64,000 nucleotides of DNA, taken from an uncultured Prochlorococcus sp. GTDB taxonomy: Bacteria > Cyanobacteriota > Cyanobacteriia > PCC-6307 > Cyanobiaceae. The position numbers and the translations under genes are program-made. This document shows positions 41,210 to 49,317 of the stretch, one piece after another. The stretch's first letter is position 1. Every line of letters begins with the position of its first letter. The DNA lies in contig CACBHP010000006.1 of the NCBI GenBank assembly GCA_902539115.1, positions 1 through 64,000 of the forward strand, given 5' to 3'. The notes under the pieces are model-generated. The model was not told the origin of the DNA, did no database searches, and saw nothing but the letters and a program-made list of their open reading frames with translations.

Positions 41210-41443
41210 ATGTTAGGGGAAATATGGAGCTCATCTGAGTTGACCGCCGAAAAATTAGGAATAACTGAAATTAAACTTTCATTTTTACGTGAAAATGGAA
41301 TACTCAAGCCAGGTATTCATTGGAAAAGCTCTCCATTAGGTCAGAAAAAACCTTGGAAACCTAAAGCGCTTTATAATCTAAAAATGTGCAGAAAAATAAT
41401 TAATAAATTTTATTCTGAAGAAAACCATAATATTGCAGCCTAA
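41210..41443 (+). CDS. small helix-turn-helix-like protein
   Basis: This 77-residue protein starts at an ATG. Residues 9-35 (SELTAEKLGITEIKLSFLRENGILKPG) look like a winged or excisionase-type helix-turn-helix in which a short helix is followed by a recognition helix and the turn GILKPGIHW. It then has a basic Lys/Trp-rich segment (GQKKPWKPKALYN). It stands alone, with 134 bases upstream and the long pcb spacer downstream. DNA binding is inferred from the pattern only. Confidence 0.5.
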   Translation: MLGEIWSSSELTAEKLGITEIKLSFLRENGILKPGIHWKSSPLGQKKPWKPKALYNLKMCRKIINKFYSEENHNIAA

Positions 41444-41485
41444 ACTAATAGATTTTTTATTGATTTGGAAAAATATATAAAATCT

Positions 41486-41662
41486 CTATTCTATTAGATT
41501 CTCATCCTTACAATCAATTAGAGTATTTTGTAAAGTTGGATATAAATTAATCATATTTATATATTGTTTTGATTTTCTATATGATTTTGCAGCCTTTTTA
41601 TAATGAACTTCAGATTTCATTTCTAGTGAAAATTTTCTAGAAGACTCTTGAGAAGTAGTCAT
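41486..41662 (-). CDS. probable small protein of 58 residues
   Basis: An uninterrupted minus-strand frame runs from an ATG at 41662 to a TAG at 41486. The product is hydrophilic and basic in the middle (HYKKAAKSYRKSKQYINMINLYP), with a helical look and an acidic end. No clear ribosome-binding site precedes it, which is common in this genome. It lies in the otherwise empty region before pcb, on the opposite strand. Its length, in a region where random stops are frequent, makes it plausible but not proven. Confidence 0.4.
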   Translation of the reverse strand: MTTSQESSRKFSLEMKSEVHYKKAAKSYRKSKQYINMINLYPTLQNTLIDCKDENLIE

Positions 41663-41991
41663 AGTATTAGATGTCTTATCCCATATTTAATAATTGTTTG
41701 AGGATGAGGCAATAAATAGGATGGATTAATGAAACAAAACAACGTTTAATGTCAGCAAAAAGAAATTTTATAAAAAAAAATTAAACTTAAATCTCTTTTT
41801 ATTTGATATGTGATCTATTCTCTAGTAACAACTCTACTGTTGGAATCTAACTTATTTTATATTTAATCGTTTTGGCAAATTAATTAAATTTCTTTTCCTT
41901 AGGATTACTAATTTTTACAATTTTGTTGTGAATTCAACCGTTTGATGAAAATTAAAGTATTCTCAAAACGTTTAAGCTAATCATTTCCTAA
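41663..41991 (+). promoter_or_regulatory. long AT-rich region upstream of pcb
   Basis: About 330 bases separate the small minus-strand gene from the pcb start. I see no further gene, tRNA or hairpin here. In a genome with spacers of a few bases this length suggests the pcb promoter and a sizeable 5' leader. No -10/-35 pair could be fixed with confidence. A GTA-N7-TAC sequence at about 41826-41838 is one base short of an NtcA site. Confidence 0.45.
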
Positions 41992-43050
41992 ATGCAAACC
42001 TACGGTAATCCAGATACCACTTACGGGTGGTGGGCTGGTAATTCAGGTGTAGCTAATCGCTCAGGAAAATTTATCGCTGCTCATGTAGCTCATGCAGGAT
42101 TAATTGTTTTCTGGGCTGGTGCTTTCACCCTTTTTGAACTTTCACGATTTGATCCTACTATTCCTATGGGTCATCAACCTTTAATTGTTCTTCCACACTT
42201 AGCAACTCTAGGGATAGGGTTTGACGCTAATGGCGTTGCTATGGGAGATACTAAACCAGTACTTGCAATAGCAATTGTACACTTAGTTTCTTCTATGGTT
42301 TTAGCTGCTGGTGGACTTTTACACTCTCTACTTCTTCCAGGAAATTTAGAAGATTCAGATATTGCTAGAGCAAGAAAATTCAATATTGAATGGGATAATC
42401 CTGACAAATTGACATTTATTCTTGGACATCATCTCCTCTTCTTAGGATTTGCAGTTATTGCTTTCGTTGAATGGGCCAGAGTCCATGGGATTTATGATCC
42501 AGCTATTGGTGCTGTAAGACAAGTTGAATACGAATTAAACTTAGCAAAAATTTGGAATCATCAAACAGACTTTTTGACTATCGATAGTCTAGAAGAGGTT
42601 ATGGGTGGTCATGCATTCTTAGCTTTCGTCGAGATTACAGGTGGTGCATGGCATATTGCTACTAAGCAGGTAGGAGAATTTACTAAGTTCAAAGGTAAAG
42701 GTCTTCTATCAGCAGAAGCTGTTCTATCTTGGTCATTAGCAGGTATAGGCTGGATGGCTATTATTGCAGCTTTCTGGAGTGCATCAAATACAACTGTTTA
42801 TCCTGTTGAATATTTTGGTGAACCACTAGAGTTGAAGTTTAGTATTTCTCCATATTGGATTGATACTGTTGATCTTCCTGATGGTGAGTTTACATCAAGG
42901 GCATGGTTAGCAAATGTTCACTACTACTTTGGTTTCTTCTTTATTCAAGGTCATTTATGGCATGCTCTAAGAGCATTAGGCTTTGATTTTAAGAGAGTTA
43001 CTAATGCTATTAGTAATATTGATAGTGCCACAATTACTCTTAAGGATTAA
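41992..43050 (+). CDS. pcb: divinyl chlorophyll a/b-binding antenna protein
   Basis: Pcb is the membrane-embedded light-harvesting protein of Prochlorococcus, related to IsiA and CP43, and replaces phycobilisomes. The 352 residues have six membrane helices with conserved His ligands ([83 protein letters not shown]). The large lumenal loop of CP43 is absent. The start [19 protein letters not shown] is typical. A strong terminator follows. Codon use is less AT-extreme than in neighbours, fitting high expression. Confidence 0.97.
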   Translation: MQTYGNPDTTYGWWAGNSGVANRSGKFIAAHVAHAGLIVFWAGAFTLFELSRFDPTIPMGHQPLIVLPHLATLGIGFDANGVAMGDTKPVLAIAIVHLVSSMVLAAGGLLHSLLLPGNLEDSDIARARKFNIEWDNPDKLTFILGHHLLFLGFAVIAFVEWARVHGIYDPAIGAVRQVEYELNLAKIWNHQTDFLTIDSLEEVMGGHAFLAFVEITGGAWHIATKQVGEFTKFKGKGLLSAEAVLSWSLAGIGWMAIIAAFWSASNTTVYPVEYFGEPLELKFSISPYWIDTVDLPDGEFTSRAWLANVHYYFGFFFIQGHLWHALRALGFDFKRVTNAISNIDSATITLKD

Positions 43051-43074
43051 ATTCTCAAGTTAATCATTTACATT

Positions 43075-43099
43075 AAAGGCCCTCTAAAGGGCCTTTTTT
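43075..43099 (+). terminator. Rho-independent terminator of pcb
   Basis: An 8-bp perfect stem AAAGGCCC / GGGCCTTT with a 6-base loop TCTAAA is followed by a run of T (43094-43099). It lies 25 bases after the pcb stop and before the next promoter. It is the clearest intrinsic terminator in the window. Confidence 0.92.
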
Positions 43100-43139
43100 A
43101 TTTGAAAAATTTTGTTTATTAATTTAGATTTAGGAGAAT

Positions 43140-44528
43140 ATGTTTTTGAACTCATTGAATATTTTTTCTCTACAGAATAAAGATATTTTTTCAAATTCTC
43201 TACTAATAAGTTTTTTGGGATTATCAATTATATTTTTTTTGTTGATATTTGGGAGGAAATTTAAACTAGCTGTTCAACTTGAGAGATTTGGATTACCAAT
43301 AGCAGTTATATCTGGAATTATAGGTATATCTATCGGTCCATTTGGAGCAGTACATTTTTTACCAAAAGAAACGATCAATGTTTGGAGAAATTTTCCTACT
43401 CCTCTTTTATCGTTAGTATTCGCAACTTTAATGATGGGAAGACCTATCCCGAATATAAATGGTTTAGTTAAACCAATTTTTAATCAATTTCTTTTGGCTC
43501 TTTCACTAGGTTTCGGACAATTTTTTGTTGGCGGTCTTGTTGTTAAATATTTTCTTCCTCCATTTACGGATACAAATCCTCTAATGGGATGTTTAATAGA
43601 GGTCGGTTTTGAGGGAGGTCATGGAGCTGCATCAATAATCGGTGAAAGTTTTAATAAACTAGGTTTCCCAAATGGTTTAGATCTTGGTTTGGCTATGGCA
43701 ACAATGGGTCTTTTATCCTCTTCAATATTGGGTAGCATATTTATTTTTCTTGGAAGAACTTTAGGTCTCTCAGAAACTGAGGAAATTCTTGAACAAAAAG
43801 ATAATTTAAAGGAAAAAAATAAAATAGGAATTTTTGCAGATTTAAGAATTTTTATAATAAATCTTGGATTCTCCGGTTTGGCAATTTCTTTTGGTGTTTT
43901 GCTACTTAAATTTTTAAGGTATATTTCAAGTTTTTTTGGTGATTTTTCGAAGGAAATTATTTTTTCACTACCAGTATTTCCTTTTATCCTTATAGGTTCG
44001 CTACTTATTAGATATATTTTAGAGAAAACCAAAAATACAGAATTTATTTCAAATATTCTGCAAAGGGAGATTGGTATTTTATCCACAGACTTATTGATTT
44101 TTACAGCTATGGCGAGTTTAGATATTGCAGTTGTTTTTGATAATTGGATAATTATTTTAGTGTTTACTATTTTCGGTTTGTTTTGGAATTTAATTTGCAT
44201 TGCTTATTTTGCCTACTTTATTTTTGATGATTATTGGTTTGAAAAAAGTTTGATAGAGTTTGGAAATTCTACAGGTGTAGTAGCTTCTGGATTACTTCTT
44301 TTAAGGCTTGCAGATCCTAAAAATATTTCTAAGACTTTACCAATTTTTACGTCAAAACAGTTATTCGCCCAATTAATTCTTTCTGGGGGACTATTCACGG
44401 TTCTTGCGCCATTAATGATTTCTAAAATTGGGTTAGATTTTTGGACAGAAATTTGTGCCTTAATTACATTTGCAATTCTTTCTATCGCATTGATTTTTAA
44501 TAAAGTAGATATGAAAAAATTTCAATAA
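43140..44528 (+). CDS. GltS-type sodium/glutamate symporter-like protein
   Basis: This is a 462-residue membrane protein with about eleven to twelve hydrophobic helices. The motif LIEVGFEGGHGAASIIGESFNKLGFPNGLDLGLAMATMGLL near residue 155 matches the GltS family, where the equivalent GGHGTA loop binds sodium and glutamate. A second, inverted half carries FGNSTGVVASGLLLLRLADP near residue 375, as expected from the internal repeat. It starts at an ATG, after the pcb terminator. The substrate is inferred to be glutamate or a related acid. Confidence 0.8.
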   Translation: MFLNSLNIFSLQNKDIFSNSLLISFLGLSIIFFLLIFGRKFKLAVQLERFGLPIAVISGIIGISIGPFGAVHFLPKETINVWRNFPTPLLSLVFATLMMGRPIPNINGLVKPIFNQFLLALSLGFGQFFVGGLVVKYFLPPFTDTNPLMGCLIEVGFEGGHGAASIIGESFNKLGFPNGLDLGLAMATMGLLSSSILGSIFIFLGRTLGLSETEEILEQKDNLKEKNKIGIFADLRIFIINLGFSGLAISFGVLLLKFLRYISSFFGDFSKEIIFSLPVFPFILIGSLLIRYILEKTKNTEFISNILQREIGILSTDLLIFTAMASLDIAVVFDNWIIILVFTIFGLFWNLICIAYFAYFIFDDYWFEKSLIEFGNSTGVVASGLLLLRLADPKNISKTLPIFTSKQLFAQLILSGGLFTVLAPLMISKIGLDFWTEICALITFAILSIALIFNKVDMKKFQ

Positions 44529-44565
44529 GAACCCTAGAATGGTAAAAGCCTAAATTTTTATTTTA

Positions 44566-44823
44566 ATGTCATTTACACCCTACGATATTCCACCTCAAGA
44601 AAATAAAGGTAAGTGGTTTAGAAGTCATTTACTTGGAAGAGAAATCGAACTTGGTGAATTGTATAGTCTTGGATCAAATGATTTAGATTTGCTTATGGCA
44701 GAGACTGCAGAAATTAGAAGCGATCTTGATTTCAAGGAAAAAAATATAGGTAAATTTAGGACTGCAGGATATTTTTTGGAGTTAGCAAGAATTATTGAGA
44801 AAAGGAAGTTGTTGGAAAGTTAA
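44566..44823 (+). CDS. conserved small cyanobacterial protein, unknown
   Basis: This 85-residue soluble protein starts at an ATG and reads FTPYDIPPQENKGKWFRSHLLGREIELGELYSLG at its start, then an Asp/Glu/Leu-rich helical region. I recall similar short proteins in marine picocyanobacteria but no function. It is convergent with the GST gene and overlaps it by 4 bases. Confidence 0.6.
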   Translation: MSFTPYDIPPQENKGKWFRSHLLGREIELGELYSLGSNDLDLLMAETAEIRSDLDFKEKNIGKFRTAGYFLELARIIEKRKLLES

Positions 44824-45479
44824 TTAGATGGAAAATAATTCTCTCTAGAATATGGTTCCCATAATTCGTATTTATGCATTAAGGATTTAAATTCTGTATT
44901 TTTCTCAAATGAATCTAACCAGTTTTTTATTGAGGATTCAAAATAATTTGTTCTTTTTTGACTTTCACAAGCGATTCTAAATTGTCTTACAAAAGGCCAA
45001 ATAGACCAATCAGCGATTGTTGCGCTATCTCCAAAAAAGTACTTGTTTTCTTCAAGAAGTGCGTTCCATCTCTTTATAAATTTAATCGCATTTGTGAAAT
45101 GAAATTCTTCATCACTATTCTTATATCTTGTGGCATATTTAAATCGATCTAAATGATATTTGAATTCGTTATCGTTTTCATTAATTATTTCAAAAATATC
45201 TTTCTTATTGTTTTCAGGAAAATAAGTTAATTTTATGTTTTCCTTTTTTGACTCTGACAGAGCCCATAGGATGATTTCAAGACTTTCTTCAATAACTTCA
45301 CTATTTTTTTTTATAAGTATTGGAACCGTTTTCGTCTTTGAATTATTTAAGAAATCTAGAGGTTTATTTTTTAAATCAATTTCTCTTATCTCTACTTTTA
45401 TTTCACAAATTAATAGGGCCCATCTTGCACGAATTGCATATGGACATCTTCGAAATGAATATAAAATATCGTTTTTCAT
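44820..45479 (-). CDS. glutathione S-transferase family protein
   Basis: This 219-residue protein has a thioredoxin-fold N-terminus with YSFRRCPYAIRARWALLICEIKVEIREIDLKNKP, a CPYA active-site-like motif, and the cis-Pro TVPILIKKNSEVIEESLEII typical of GSTs. The C-terminal half is helical with YFFGDSATIADWSIWPFVRQF, the conserved N-capping box (SATIADWSIWPF). It starts at an ATG. The acceptor substrate is unknown. It is convergent with a small hypothetical gene. Confidence 0.85.
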   Translation of the reverse strand: MKNDILYSFRRCPYAIRARWALLICEIKVEIREIDLKNKPLDFLNNSKTKTVPILIKKNSEVIEESLEIILWALSESKKENIKLTYFPENNKKDIFEIINENDNEFKYHLDRFKYATRYKNSDEEFHFTNAIKFIKRWNALLEENKYFFGDSATIADWSIWPFVRQFRIACESQKRTNYFESSIKNWLDSFEKNTEFKSLMHKYELWEPYSRENYFPSN

Positions 45480-45553
45480 ATTGTAAAAACTTTTAATTTC
45501 CTTAATTCTTTTAGTATTATTTAGGTAGGAATAGTATTAATTTTACAACGCAA

Positions 45554-46096
45554 ATGTCGGGATATGTTTACCTTATAAGAGTAGGAGATCTTTACAGGAT
45601 TGGGAAAACGGATAATCTTGAAAAGAAAATTAAGAAATTAAAGCCAGATGAATTATTAACATCAATTATGACCAAGGAACCAGAAACTCTTGAAGCAAGA
45701 TTACTAAGAAAATATAAGTCGCAAAGAATTCCAGAAACTGGTTATTTAAAGCTTTCTAAAAGACAAATCAGAGAATGTAAAAAGCAATTTGAATTAAAGG
45801 GTAGCTTACCTCACACTTTAGATGCTGAAGTTTCCATAACTCTATTTGCATCTTTTTTATTGTTTTCATTAAGTTCATTTATTTTTAATTATTTAAATTT
45901 TGGATTTTTAAAATCTATATCTTATTCTTTCGGGATGGCTTCTCTACCAATGGTAATATTATTTATTACAGGTAGTTTTGGCGGATACTTTTCTGAAGAT
46001 TTATCTCTTTTTTCATTATTAACTAATCGAATAAAAGGTTTATTTATTGCAATTGCAATGCTTTCAATGGCTTACTTAATTTTCAATTTAGGTTAA
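45554..46096 (+). CDS. GIY-YIG/T5orf172-like domain fused to membrane helices
   Basis: Residues 1-75 of this 180-residue protein resemble a GIY-YIG (T5orf172/MUG113) nuclease domain: VYLIRVGDLYRIGKTDNLEKKIKKL, then TLEARLLRKYKSQRIPETGYLKLSKRQIRECKKQF. Residues about 95-180 hold three hydrophobic segments (SITLFASFLLFSLSSFIFNYL, SFGMASLPMVILFITGSFGG, LFIAIAMLSMAYLIFNL). A DNA-cleaving fold on the membrane is unusual. The start is an ATG and its end meets the convergent SDR gene. Whether it still cuts DNA cannot be told. Confidence 0.65.
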   Translation: MSGYVYLIRVGDLYRIGKTDNLEKKIKKLKPDELLTSIMTKEPETLEARLLRKYKSQRIPETGYLKLSKRQIRECKKQFELKGSLPHTLDAEVSITLFASFLLFSLSSFIFNYLNFGFLKSISYSFGMASLPMVILFITGSFGGYFSEDLSLFSLLTNRIKGLFIAIAMLSMAYLIFNLG

Positions 46097-46800
46097 ATTT
46101 CATAATTACAATTTAAGGCAATTTCAAATGGAACTGATTGATTAGGTAACTTCAGAATAGTTGAGCATATTTCAGCAATATCTTCAGGTTGTGTCATTCT
46201 TGATTTGTCTAGGGAAGAGATATTTTGGGCCATTTTTGTATTAACCCAGCTTGGGCAAATTGCTGAAACCCTTATATTTTTATCCCAACCTTTATTTTTC
46301 ATCGTTTGGCATAATCCCATCAGAGCAAACTTTGAAGAAGAATAAGCGGCTAAATCGCCTTTAGATCTTTTCCCACTCATTGAAACTAAAACAATAATTC
46401 TTCCTCTGCCCGAGGTACATAAATGATCCCAAGAAAGCCTACATAAATTCCAAATTGCCAAAAAATTGATATTTAATGTATTTAAAATATCTTTTTCATC
46501 ACCATCTTTGTATAAGAAAGGAACTGTCGATAAAACTCCGGAACAATTTATTACTGAATCAAATCCTCCAAATTCATCTACAGTATTTTTTATCCAATTT
46601 TCGGCTGTAATTTTTTTTAATGCATCATAGTGGTTAATTATAATTCTCCCTTCTGGCCATTTATTTGGATCAATAACACTTCCCTTTAGTGATTCTTGAT
46701 TTCTAATGCCAACACTAATTCTGTTGCCTTCTTTTAATTCTTTATGTGCAATATTTAATCCAATACCTCTATTGGCTCCACTTATTAGTATGGTTCTCAT
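46093..46800 (-). CDS. short-chain dehydrogenase/reductase
   Basis: This 235-residue SDR has the NAD(P)-binding TILISGANRGIGLNIA at residues 3-18 and the catalytic Tyr/Lys in LAAYSSSKFALMGL, with the Ser in VLVSMSGKRS. INCSGVLST is the NAG-like motif. It lies 7 bases downstream of the lycopene cyclase on the same strand, so the two are probably cotranscribed. A role in pigment metabolism is suggested only by that neighbour. Confidence 0.9.
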   Translation of the reverse strand: MRTILISGANRGIGLNIAHKELKEGNRISVGIRNQESLKGSVIDPNKWPEGRIIINHYDALKKITAENWIKNTVDEFGGFDSVINCSGVLSTVPFLYKDGDEKDILNTLNINFLAIWNLCRLSWDHLCTSGRGRIIVLVSMSGKRSKGDLAAYSSSKFALMGLCQTMKNKGWDKNIRVSAICPSWVNTKMAQNISSLDKSRMTQPEDIAEICSTILKLPNQSVPFEIALNCNYEI

Positions 46801-46807
46801 TTTTAGA

Positions 46808-48091
46808 CTATATGTTTGGGAATATTATCCTTAGTAACATTTTAAGTTCTCTACCATGCATTATCATAAGACCTTTCTTTACACTCCATGGAGCCTTAAA
46901 AAACATTACACACATCGCATATACAATCTCTCTTAAGGAAAGAGTATCAGTTAGAAAACCGTACCATTGATTTTTAGGTAGTTGGAAAAAACTCCCAAAA
47001 AATTCTCTCAATAGTTTCTCGTCGAACCTCATGAGTTTTTCTAATCCAAATTGGTAAAGTGATTTCTTCCTAATTAATTCTTTTGACCATAAAGTTTCCC
47101 AACCTTTTCTAGCAATATGATAGGTACTTAGATTTTTGTTTTTAATTGCTTCTGAGACTGCCTTAGCGACAAGTGGAGCTCTTCTTAAAACATTACCAAT
47201 TAAATATCCAGATGCAGGATGTACCATTGAAGCAGCACCACCATATCCAAGTATTTGTTGTTTGAAATCTGGAATTGGCATATTCATAGGGAGAAATAAG
47301 CCAAGCTCTTCATGTTGCATGCTTGTGATTGATATATTTCTATAAGAAAGTCTCTTCTCTAGTCTCTCTTTTAGATTTTCCATTGTTAGAGGATTTACTA
47401 AACCAAGAGATGTCTCTTCAAGAAAATATTTCCCATCACCCATATCCATGGCATAAAGAAAAGTGGGAGGTTCTTTTTTTTGCTTATTGTTAAGATGGTC
47501 ATTTCTATAGTCCATTAATACAAACTGCCCTTTCTTAAGTGGAGGTTTACTAAAATTACCTACTATCCCATAACAAGTTTGGACTGCTAGGGGACCACAC
47601 GATTTTAATTTAAGAAAGACAGGATCATATCCTGTTGCATCTACTACTAATCTTGCAGAGTAAGTCTTGCCATCTTTTGTAGTTACTGTACTTTTGTATT
47701 TTTCAAAATGTATTTTATTTGCAAAGCCTTGATGCCATTTAATAAGAGATTCATTACATTCATTAAACCAATAATTGTGGAGTTTCTTCTTATCAAATAG
47801 TCCATAATCTAGTGAATGTTCCGTGGCTTTATTCTCATCGTCCTGTTCTTCTAAAGCTCCATGGCCAAAAAAACTTACAGTATTCTTCCATCTATATTCA
47901 AGTAAATCCTGGAGTCCTAGTTGATCAACTTCTTTGCCCCAAATGCCATATGTGTTTGGCCAAGGTTCATCTGGTCCATTTGGAGAAAGCACTTCGACAT
48001 CTAATTTTTCCTTCCCTAAAGCGGAGGCAATAGCCATACCCGCAGGCCCTGCACCCAAAACAAGAACATCTGGCATGTTTTTTTTTGACAT
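46808..48091 (-). CDS. crtL: lycopene cyclase (CrtL type, probably epsilon)
   Basis: This plant-type lycopene cyclase converts lycopene into ring-ended carotenes. The 427-residue protein has an N-terminal FAD/NAD motif VLVLGAGPAGMAIASALG, the family hallmark WPNTYGIWGKEVDQLG, and LMDYRND with GYGGAASMVHPASGYLIGNVLRRAP. Prochlorococcus has two such enzymes, a beta-cyclase and a bifunctional epsilon-cyclase making alpha-carotene. The copy lying close to pcb in MED4-type genomes is, as I recall, the epsilon one. That subtype is inference; the family is certain. Confidence 0.85.
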   Translation of the reverse strand: MSKKNMPDVLVLGAGPAGMAIASALGKEKLDVEVLSPNGPDEPWPNTYGIWGKEVDQLGLQDLLEYRWKNTVSFFGHGALEEQDDENKATEHSLDYGLFDKKKLHNYWFNECNESLIKWHQGFANKIHFEKYKSTVTTKDGKTYSARLVVDATGYDPVFLKLKSCGPLAVQTCYGIVGNFSKPPLKKGQFVLMDYRNDHLNNKQKKEPPTFLYAMDMGDGKYFLEETSLGLVNPLTMENLKERLEKRLSYRNISITSMQHEELGLFLPMNMPIPDFKQQILGYGGAASMVHPASGYLIGNVLRRAPLVAKAVSEAIKNKNLSTYHIARKGWETLWSKELIRKKSLYQFGLEKLMRFDEKLLREFFGSFFQLPKNQWYGFLTDTLSLREIVYAMCVMFFKAPWSVKKGLMIMHGRELKMLLRIIFPNI

Positions 48092-48315
48092 TAAATATAA
48101 ATCTTATGATTAAGGAAATTTATGGAACAAATTATTACTTCTGCGCTTAGGACTATATATTTCATCCAATACTTGTAATGTGAGTAGGTTAATAATAATC
48201 AAATTACTCAATTACTAGTGACTAAGTATTCAGTGTTTTAACAATAATTTATAAGATTACAAAATAAAAAATATATATAAATTTTTTTTATTATAAAAAA
48301 TATATAGCAAGTTAA
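48092..48315. promoter_or_regulatory. divergent promoter region between lycopene cyclase and SDR
   Basis: These 224 bases separate two diverging genes. The right part (about 48250-48306) is almost pure A/T. No hairpin, tRNA or known operator was seen, so only promoter function can be inferred. Confidence 0.4.
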
Positions 48316-49317
48316 ATGATTAAAAATAAAAATATTTTAATTACTGGAGGTAATTCTGGCATAGGGCTTTTCGCCATCATTAATTTACTAAAGACGAAAA
48401 ATAATTTATACGTTGTATTAAAATCTGAATTAAGAAAGAACGAATTTCTCAAAACAATTGAGAAATATTTTGATAAAAATTACTTCAGTAAATATTTAAA
48501 TATTATTGAAAATTGTGATCTTTCAGATCTAGAGAATACTAAAAAAATTAAAGATTACTTTATTAGTAAAAAGATTTTTTTAGATGTAGTTGTTTTAAAT
48601 GCAGGATTACAATATACAGGCTCCTTTTACCCTAAAGTATCAAAACAATGCGTAGAACTAACTTTTGCGGTAAACCATCTTGCACATTTTTACTTGGTAA
48701 ATATCCTAAAAGATTTTGTTAGAGATAAAGAAGAATCTAGAATCATTATTACATCATCAGATGTTCACGACCCCAAAAGTGCAGGTGGCAATATAGGAAA
48801 GAAAGCGGGACTTAATAACTTAGTTGATTTTAGAAAAAAAGTAACTGGGCAATTTTTAAATTTTAATGCTGATAAAGCTTATAAAAATAGTAAATTATGT
48901 AATATTTTGTTTGCTAAAGAACTTGAAAAAAAATTAAAAATGTCCTCCAGTAAAATTTCTGTAATTACTTGGGCTCCTGGTCTTGTAATACCAAATGATG
49001 ATTCAGGGTTTTTTAGATATAGTAAACGTTTTAATCTCTTTGGATATTTAATTTTTTCTAATGTTGCAAAAAATATTTTAGGAATTTCTGAAAGTATAGA
49101 AAATGCTGGAAAGATTCTTTCTCAGATTGTCCTTGATTCAAATTTAAATAATATTGGTTACGTTCATTTAAGTAATAAATTTATATCTTTTAAAAAACAT
49201 AAATTAGTTGAAAGTAGGGTTAGTGATGAGGCAAATAATTCTGAGTTGGCTTCAAAATTCTGGATTTTAAGTGAAGAGATTTGTAGATCATTTGGCTTTG
49301 TTACTTTCAATATTTAA
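48316..49317 (+). CDS. protochlorophyllide-reductase-like short-chain dehydrogenase
   Basis: This 333-residue SDR resembles light-dependent protochlorophyllide reductase (LPOR) in length and motifs: ILITGGNSGIGLFA at residues 7-20, VLNAGLQ, FAVNHLAHF, and the active-site KAYKNSKLCNILFAKEL with Tyr189 and Lys193. The LPOR-type insertion between core strands (DVHDPKSAGGNIGKK, residues 149-163) is also present. However, the position of the conserved LPOR cysteine in YPGCV is Leu223 here (WAPGLV). It is therefore probably a diverged paralogue with another substrate. It overlaps the convergent MscS gene by 30 bases. Confidence 0.75.
   Translation: MIKNKNILITGGNSGIGLFAIINLLKTKNNLYVVLKSELRKNEFLKTIEKYFDKNYFSKYLNIIENCDLSDLENTKKIKDYFISKKIFLDVVVLNAGLQYTGSFYPKVSKQCVELTFAVNHLAHFYLVNILKDFVRDKEESRIIITSSDVHDPKSAGGNIGKKAGLNNLVDFRKKVTGQFLNFNADKAYKNSKLCNILFAKELEKKLKMSSSKISVITWAPGLVIPNDDSGFFRYSKRFNLFGYLIFSNVAKNILGISESIENAGKILSQIVLDSNLNNIGYVHLSNKFISFKKHKLVESRVSDEANNSELASKFWILSEEICRSFGFVTFNI

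Noticed and set aside
41826-41838. GTA...TAC sequence upstream of pcb as an NtcA site
   Set aside because: Spacing is 7 bases, while NtcA sites need 8.
43619-44200. 193-residue open frame opposite the GltS-type gene
   Set aside because: It is fully inside a well-supported membrane protein gene on the other strand, with no family resemblance; AT-rich DNA gives long antisense frames.
48245-48306. A/T-only tract as an origin or curved-DNA element
   Set aside because: In a genome this AT-rich, such tracts in divergent promoters are expected, and no DnaA box accompanies it.
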